Below are positions 5,435 through 9,146 of a stretch of DNA of 9,146 nt, one piece after another; the stretch's first letter is position 1; each line of letters starts with the position of its first letter. A program made the translations under genes and the position numbers. The notes beneath the pieces are model-generated. The model was not told the DNA's origin. It saw only the letters and a list, made by a program, of their open reading frames with translations, and ran no database searches. Source of the stretch: HGM04593 sp045660825 (GTDB lineage: Bacteria > Bacteroidota > Bacteroidia > Bacteroidales > Bacteroidaceae); contig JAZREN010000019.1 of NCBI GenBank assembly GCA_045660825.1, positions 1-9,146 on the forward strand. The letters run 5' to 3'.

Positions 5435-5917
5435 TTATTTTTTGTCATTTGATTTTACTTTTGCCACAAACAGCGAGTTGCCCGAGACGCGTATGATCTC
5501 AATCTCCTCGTTCTCGTTGATGAAACCACCCTCGGACTTCACTTCTACAATCTGGCCGTTGATGAGCGCCTCACCAATGAGTGCAAGACGGGTGCGTGCA
5601 ACGCCGTGGTCGCCAACCTTGAACTGCGACATATCCAGTTCATTGGCCTTTGACTTGATGTTCTTCTTGAGCGCCATCTTGTCGAGCGAATTGCCATACA
5701 ACGCCGAAAGGAAGAGCGAGATGCACACGAGCACGCACACAAGCAGCGTAATCCAGCCGGCAGCAGTGCCAATCTGTATGAAGGCATAGAACACCGAGCC
5801 AATCATTGAAAGCATACCCAACACGCCCGTGAAGCCAAAGCCGGGAATGAATACCACCTCGAGCACCAACATAATGGTTGCAAAGGCAACCAACAGAACT
5901 GTTATCAATATATCCAT
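5435..5917 (-). CDS. nfeD: NfeD-like membrane protein
   Basis: The product is 160 residues, matching the short NfeD form without the N-terminal ClpP-like serine protease domain. Three hydrophobic segments (about 3-24, 28-50 and 54-76) are followed by a soluble C-terminal OB-fold at about 99-157, with VGDHGVARTRLALIGEALING and VSGNSLFVAKV as the recognisable runs. NfeD proteins work with flotillin/SPFH partners at the membrane, and this one lies directly upstream of floA. The start is ATG 5917-5915. A hairpin at 5950-5973 lies between it and the upstream envelope gene, suggesting separate transcription. No strong TAnnTTTG promoter is visible in the 65-bp gap, so read-through from upstream is possible. 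Confidence 0.92.
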   Translation of the reverse strand: MDILITVLLVAFATIMLVLEVVFIPGFGFTGVLGMLSMIGSVFYAFIQIGTAAGWITLLVCVLVCISLFLSALYGNSLDKMALKKNIKSKANELDMSQFKVGDHGVARTRLALIGEALINGQIVEVKSEGGFINENEEIEIIRVSGNSLFVAKVKSNDKK

Positions 5918-5949
5918 AATCTATTTATTTTGTTGTCAATAAAACTTTC

Positions 5950-5973
5950 GCTCCGCACAATATGACCCGGAGC
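5950..5973 (-). terminator. Possible terminator after the TPR/PD40 gene
   Basis: GCTCCG (5950-5955) and CGGAGC (5968-5973) form a 6-bp stem with a 12-nt loop, 9 bp beyond the stop codon of the envelope gene. On the (-) strand the next bases are GAAAGTTTTATT, so the T-run is displaced. It is either a weak intrinsic terminator or a partial one allowing read-through into nfeD. Confidence 0.4.
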
Positions 5974-5982
5974 CTTTTCCAA

Positions 5983-7431
5983 TCACTCTCCGGCTCCATA
6001 AAGCACCTCCTGCTCAACACGCCTTATCTCATACTCGGCATTCCTGAGAGCAACTGCATCGGCCTCGACCTTGCGCTCGAGCTGCAGAATCTGCGGCTTG
6101 AGCCTGCTCTTGACAGACTGTGACGACAACGCATACTCGTCGCGCAACGCATCGAGTTGCTCCACATCACGTGCATGCTGCTTTGTACGCTCTTGCCACT
6201 CCTTGAAGAGTCCGCGCGCACGGTCGCTCTTGAAGTCGGAGAGAGTCTTGTAGTCATGTAGGTCGTCAACGACAAAAAAGAAATCCTCTTTTTTACCCGC
6301 AGTCTTTTGGGCATACATGAGCAAAGCCATCTGCTGGCGCGCCTTGCGCACAGCATCTTCGTCGGTCTGTGTAGCAGCGATGGATGAGAGTGATGCTATT
6401 TCAAGAGCCGCGTCATAGCCAATGGACGAGACATCGACCCTTCTCTTGGCAGTATTGGGGATGAACGTATAGACGCAGACCTTGCCCTCGGGCTGGTTGC
6501 GGTCGGTTGCAAACCATCCAAGATTGGCAACCTCGTTGATGGCCATCATGTAGTCATTGGCAGTGGAGTTGAACGGCATGCCCACATTGTCGGGGCGGAA
6601 GAAGCGCCCGCTCTCGATATCCATGCGCGAGATGAAGATGTCATAGCCACCGATTGAACCCTCGCCGTCACTGGCGAAATAGAGCGTGACGCCATCGGCA
6701 AGCATAAAGGGATAGTCGTCATTGCCCTTGGTGTCAAAACCGAGAATAGGCTGCACCCTTCCCCACTCGCCGCCAACTTTGGAACGACGGTAGAGCTTGA
6801 GCTGTGGCTCGTCGGCATCGTTTTCGTCGGAGAAGAAGATGTCCATTCCGCGCTCGGTCTCGTTGATGTGTCCGGGAAGAGTCTCGTCGCCAAAATAGTC
6901 GGCACATGTCGCCACACGCCCCACATCACTACCCATGGTGTAGACCGACAGGAATGCCTCCTTGTCAACCACCACGCTGTCTATGAAGCAGACGATTTCG
7001 CTGTTGCGCACCATACGGTCGAGCCTATTGCACAGTTTCATGCGCTGCTGTGCAACAGCGCGCAACGAGTCGTCTTTGGTATCGTCAATGAAGATATCGA
7101 AATTCTCTGAAGCCAAGGAGTAGTCCCTCTGTCGCCAATACAACTCGGCCAAGTACCAATGAGCCTTTACAATGTTGCGCGATGCAGCAAACTCAAGCAT
7201 CTCCTCGAGCTTCACGGCATCGACGGTGTCGTTGGTCTCGAGACAGCAAGCTGCATACCAATAGTTGTACTCGCTGTTCTTTGGAGTCTTGGCAAGCAGT
7301 TTCTCGAACATGGGCTTCGACTCTACGAAATTGCCCTCGTTGAAGAGTTTCTTTGCCACGTCCCTGCTCTGGGCAAAGACACCGGTAACAGCAACAAGGC
7401 AGAATATTGTTATGTAAAATATTTTTTTCAT
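5983..7431 (-). CDS. Exported TPR / PD40 beta-propeller / coiled-coil protein
   Basis: The chosen start is ATG 7431-7429, giving 482 residues. It opens with a signal peptide (MKKIFYITIFCLVAVTGVFA, cleavage likely after A20). It has no lipobox cysteine at the cleavage site, and it lies 36 nt downstream of a good promoter. An in-frame start further upstream (to 7587) would cover that promoter and is rejected. TPR-like helices span about 24-140. A PD40/TolB-like propeller follows at about 185-325, with repeated YF/FF-(A)SD-x-(D/E)-(G/N) and GGYDIF blades. Residues 405-475 are charged and heptad-like, a probable coiled coil. The family occurs in the Bacteroidetes periplasm, often fused to an OmpA peptidoglycan-binding domain as in PorE-type proteins; here no OmpA domain follows. 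The role is unknown; an envelope scaffold is plausible. Confidence 0.85.
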   Translation of the reverse strand: MKKIFYITIFCLVAVTGVFAQSRDVAKKLFNEGNFVESKPMFEKLLAKTPKNSEYNYWYAACCLETNDTVDAVKLEEMLEFAASRNIVKAHWYLAELYWRQRDYSLASENFDIFIDDTKDDSLRAVAQQRMKLCNRLDRMVRNSEIVCFIDSVVVDKEAFLSVYTMGSDVGRVATCADYFGDETLPGHINETERGMDIFFSDENDADEPQLKLYRRSKVGGEWGRVQPILGFDTKGNDDYPFMLADGVTLYFASDGEGSIGGYDIFISRMDIESGRFFRPDNVGMPFNSTANDYMMAINEVANLGWFATDRNQPEGKVCVYTFIPNTAKRRVDVSSIGYDAALEIASLSSIAATQTDEDAVRKARQQMALLMYAQKTAGKKEDFFFVVDDLHDYKTLSDFKSDRARGLFKEWQERTKQHARDVEQLDALRDEYALSSQSVKSRLKPQILQLERKVEADAVALRNAEYEIRRVEQEVLYGAGE

Positions 7432-7466
7432 ATCGAAATAAACGCCGCCATGCGCAGCGCTTAGCG

Positions 7467-7474
7467 CAAATATA
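7467..7474 (-). promoter_or_regulatory. -7 promoter element of the TPR/PD40 gene
   Basis: On the (-) strand TATATTTG is an exact match to the Bacteroidetes sigma-factor -7 consensus TAnnTTTG. Transcription would start about 7 nt downstream, giving a leader of roughly 29 nt before ATG 7431. The nearest TTG upstream is only about 15 nt away instead of the usual 19-21, so the -33 element is poor. Confidence 0.55.
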
Positions 7475-7578
7475 GTCAATAAAACGTAACAACGGCACCT
7501 GCGTGTGATATTTTTTATATAAATTAAGAAAATATGGGCATCACACGGCACGCCTGATAAAAGATAAAAGGAAGAAAA

Positions 7579-7609
7579 TTGCGCCAATGCTCCATTTTCA
7601 CTAATTTTG
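7579..7609 (+). promoter_or_regulatory. Bacteroidetes-type promoter of ttcA
   Basis: TAATTTTG (7602-7609) matches TAnnTTTG exactly, and TTG (7579-7581) stands 20 bp upstream as the -33 element, within the usual 19-21. Transcription would start near 7616, giving a leader of about 25 nt. AAAGGAG at about 7624-7630 is an unusually clear Shine-Dalgarno for this phylum, 10 nt before ATG 7641. Confidence 0.65.
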
Positions 7610-7640
7610 CAGCCTGAAAAAACAAAGGAGAAAAAAGAGA

Positions 7641-8396
7641 ATGGCCAAGTTCACTCCACAGCAGAAAATATATCGCAAGATACAAAAGCAGTTCAACCGC
7701 GCAACGAAGGACTACTCAATGTTTGTCGACGGCGACAAGATACTTGTAGCGCTGTCGGGCGGCAAGGACTCGCTAACGCTGTTGCAGCTGATGGCCGAGC
7801 GCAGCCGCATCTTCAAGCCATCGATAAGCATTGTGGCGGCGCACGTGACAATGGTAAACATTCCTTACAAGGCAAACATCAGTTACCTGCAGGAATTCTG
7901 CGACGGACTGGGGGTTGAGCTACACGTATTGGAGAGCAGTTTCGACGTATCGACCGACAAGCGCAAATCGCCCTGCTTCCTGTGTTCATGGAACCGACGC
8001 AAGGCGCTCTTCACCTTGGCGCAAGAGCTTGGATGCAACAAGATTGCACTGGGGCACAACATGGACGACTTCATTGAGACCATGCTGATGAACATGACAT
8101 TCCAGGGCACCTTCAGCGCCATGGCACCGGTGATGCAGATGGAGAAATTCCCCATCTCAATAATACGCCCGCTGTGCCTTGTGAACGAGAACGATGTGGA
8201 GGAATATGCCACCGAGAGCCAGTTCCCGCCACAGATAAAGAACTGCCCATTCGAGAACGACTCGAACCGCAAGACAATGAAGGACATGCTGGCACATCTT
8301 GAGTCACTGAACCCCGAGGCACGCTACAACCTGTGGGGAGCGATGAGCAACATACAGCCATCACTGCTGCCACCAAAAATTGAAAAGAAACAGTAA
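7641..8396 (+). CDS. ttcA: tRNA 2-thiocytidine biosynthesis protein TtcA family
   Basis: The product is 251 residues of the TtcA subgroup of the PP-loop ATPases. TtcA thiolates C32 of some tRNAs, using ATP to activate the base and an Fe-S cluster to handle sulfur. The PP-loop SGGKDS is at 39-44. C112 and C115 (PCFLC) and C202 match the three cysteines that hold the [4Fe-4S] cluster. GHNMDDFIET (138-147) is the conserved second active-site motif. The start is ATG 7641, set by the promoter and Shine-Dalgarno just upstream. It is transcribed away from the TPR/PD40 gene and is followed after 12 bp by the DUF486 gene. The closest alternative would be a TtuA-like tRNA sulfurtransferase; the three-Cys layout and length favour TtcA. 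Confidence 0.93.
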   Translation: MAKFTPQQKIYRKIQKQFNRATKDYSMFVDGDKILVALSGGKDSLTLLQLMAERSRIFKPSISIVAAHVTMVNIPYKANISYLQEFCDGLGVELHVLESSFDVSTDKRKSPCFLCSWNRRKALFTLAQELGCNKIALGHNMDDFIETMLMNMTFQGTFSAMAPVMQMEKFPISIIRPLCLVNENDVEEYATESQFPPQIKNCPFENDSNRKTMKDMLAHLESLNPEARYNLWGAMSNIQPSLLPPKIEKKQ

Positions 8397-8408
8397 AAAG
8401 ATACAACA

Positions 8409-8783
8409 ATGTCAAAAATCCTACTCACAATTCTGTTGCTGGTAATCTCCAACAGCTTCATGACACTGGCCTGGTATGGCAACCTAAAGCTCCAGGACAT
8501 GAAACTCATTTCACCGAACACATCAATTGTAATAATAGTACTCATCAGCTGGTGCGTAGCGCTGCTCGAATACTCATTCCTGATACCGGCCAACCGCATA
8601 GGTTCAGACATCAACGGCGGCCCGTTCTCGCTCGTTCAGCTAAAGGTGATACAGGAGGTAATCTCATGCCTGGTGTTCGGAGTGATAGTATCGGTACTCT
8701 TCAAGGGCGAGACACTGCAGTGGAACCACCTTGTTGCAGTGATATTCCTTGTACTTGCCGTGTACTTCGTATTCCTTAAGTAA
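8409..8783 (+). CDS. DUF486 / DMT-superfamily small membrane protein
   Basis: The product is 124 residues with four hydrophobic segments (about 4-22, 38-58, 78-99 and 105-123), as in small multidrug-resistance-sized members of the DMT superfamily. The motifs MTLAWYGNLK, LEYSFLIPANRIG and GPFSLVQLKVIQEVI are characteristic of DUF486. The family is conserved but its substrate is unknown, so no transport function is assigned. It begins 12 bp after ttcA on the same strand and has no promoter of its own, so it is probably the second gene of that operon. Paired hairpins follow downstream. Confidence 0.92.
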   Translation: MSKILLTILLLVISNSFMTLAWYGNLKLQDMKLISPNTSIVIIVLISWCVALLEYSFLIPANRIGSDINGGPFSLVQLKVIQEVISCLVFGVIVSVLFKGETLQWNHLVAVIFLVLAVYFVFLK

Positions 8784-8798
8784 GTCATTGATTTTCAT

Positions 8799-8841
8799 AA
8801 TGTGGCAATGATAGCAGCTAAGTTGCAATCATTGCCACATT
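8799..8841. terminator. Long hairpin after the DUF486 gene
   Basis: AATGTGGCAATGAT (8799-8812) and ATCATTGCCACATT (8828-8841) are perfect 14-bp inverted repeats. The stem can continue past one A-A mismatch through three more pairs, leaving a 7-nt loop. It starts 15 bp after the DUF486 stop codon. The T-run on the (+) strand is short (TTTCATAT), so it may work as a bidirectional barrier or an mRNA 3'-end stabiliser rather than a textbook terminator. Confidence 0.6.
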
Positions 8842-8847
8842 TCATAT

Positions 8848-8883
8848 AAAAAACGCGCCGGGTGTATCACTACAGCCGGCGCG
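8848..8883 (-). terminator. Intrinsic terminator of the rubrerythrin gene
   Basis: CGCGCCGG (8854-8861) and CCGGCGCG (8876-8883) form a perfect G+C-rich 8-bp stem with a 14-nt loop. On the (-) strand it is followed directly by T6, the classical form. It lies about 120 nt after the rubrerythrin stop codon, so that mRNA has a long 3' untranslated region. Confidence 0.8.
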
Positions 8884-9005
8884 CAACATTTAAACACTAT
8901 TCACTTACTAAAACAATTACATTTATGGTTTTTTCTCAGTTGATGTTTTTCAAAGTAGATTCTTATTTTTCTTAGTCATTCAGTATATATTGGAAGCGTC
9001 ATCAA
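8884..9005. other. Noncoding A+T-rich 3' region of the rubrerythrin transcript
   Basis: This stretch lies between the rubrerythrin stop codon and its terminator. Apart from a 16-codon open frame starting at 8925 with no ribosome-binding site, I see no coding, tRNA or repeat signal. It is A+T rich. Confidence 0.5.
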
Positions 9006-9146
9006 TTACTTGAAGTAGCGGTTGAACAAGCCCTCGAAGCCCTTGCCGTGACGAGCCTCGTCCTTTGCCATCTCGTGAACTGTATCGTGGATTGCATCCA
9101 AATCCAACTGCTTTGCACGCTTTGCAATGCGGTACTTGTCGCTGTT
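9006..9146 (-). CDS. Rubrerythrin family protein, C-terminal fragment (runs off right edge)
   Basis: The last 46 codons are visible, ending R-Y-F-K-stop (TAA at 9008-9006). The run EMAKDEARHGKGFEGLF matches the C-terminal helix of the rubrerythrin diiron domain, where the E-x-x-x-x-H pair supplies iron ligands. These proteins reduce hydrogen peroxide with reducing power from rubredoxin/NADH systems and protect anaerobes from oxygen. No C-terminal rubredoxin domain follows, so if one is present it lies at the N-terminus (reverse rubrerythrin or 'NADH peroxidase' type), outside the window. It converges with the ttcA operon and ends at the terminator at 8848-8883. Confidence 0.85.
   Translation of the reverse strand, partial: NSDKYRIAKRAKQLDLDAIHDTVHEMAKDEARHGKGFEGLFNRYFK

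Noticed and set aside
7432..7587. N-terminal extension of the TPR/PD40 protein to 534 residues.
   Set aside because: It would cover the TATATTTG promoter and put the signal peptide in the interior; the ATG at 7431 is consistent with both.
8925..8975. A 16-codon (+) strand open frame after a leader-like A+T-rich stretch.
   Set aside because: No ribosome-binding site, no TAnnTTTG promoter, and no (+) strand gene downstream for it to regulate.

Overview
The window looks like a Bacteroidales (Bacteroides/Prevotella-type) chromosome with the end of an integrated mobile element on its left side. The lineage call rests on three things. The integrase has the N-terminal layout common in this phylum. 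Two promoters match the Bacteroidetes -7 consensus TAnnTTTG and drive divergent genes. The set of housekeeping genes (mnmE, uridine phosphorylase, floA/nfeD, a TPR/PD40 envelope protein, ttcA, rubrerythrin) also fits. No species call is possible from this alone.

Layout. 1-545 (-): N-terminal part of a tyrosine recombinase that runs off the left edge. 631-1542 (-): a 303-residue DNA-binding protein with one zinc ribbon and four tandem excisionase-type HTH domains. 1543-1810: a 268-bp noncoding stretch packed with short repeats and palindromes. It ends against the 3' end of mnmE (1811-3229, -), a known integration hotspot in other bacteria. 3230-3537: a spacer filled with dispersed palindromic repeats plus a terminator. 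3538-4416 (-): uridine phosphorylase-like enzyme. 4454-5419 (-) and 5435-5917 (-): floA and nfeD, a classical membrane pair. 5983-7431 (-): exported TPR + PD40-propeller + coiled-coil protein. 7432-7640: divergent promoter region. 7641-8396 (+) ttcA and 8409-8783 (+) a DUF486/DMT membrane protein form a short operon. 8784-9005: convergent terminator region. 9006-9146 (-): C-terminus of a rubrerythrin.

How it fits together. The right-hand 7.3 kb is ordinary chromosome: two tRNA-modification genes (mnmE, ttcA), nucleoside salvage, membrane-microdomain proteins and oxidative-stress defence, mostly transcribed leftward. The left-hand 1.8 kb has the order expected at one end of an integrative element: attachment region, DNA-binding factor, integrase.

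The most interesting signal is the control region beside the four-HTH gene. Four 10-bp units in exact 10-bp phase (1591-1630), overlapped by an 8-bp-arm palindrome (1588-1608), lie 46-88 bp upstream of a gene whose product carries four HTH modules. Further 10-bp-spaced doublets (1691-1730) lie between this array and mnmE. I propose that this protein is a modular directionality or regulatory factor that reads a one-helical-turn repeat array. The repeats and domains are seen directly; the function is inference.
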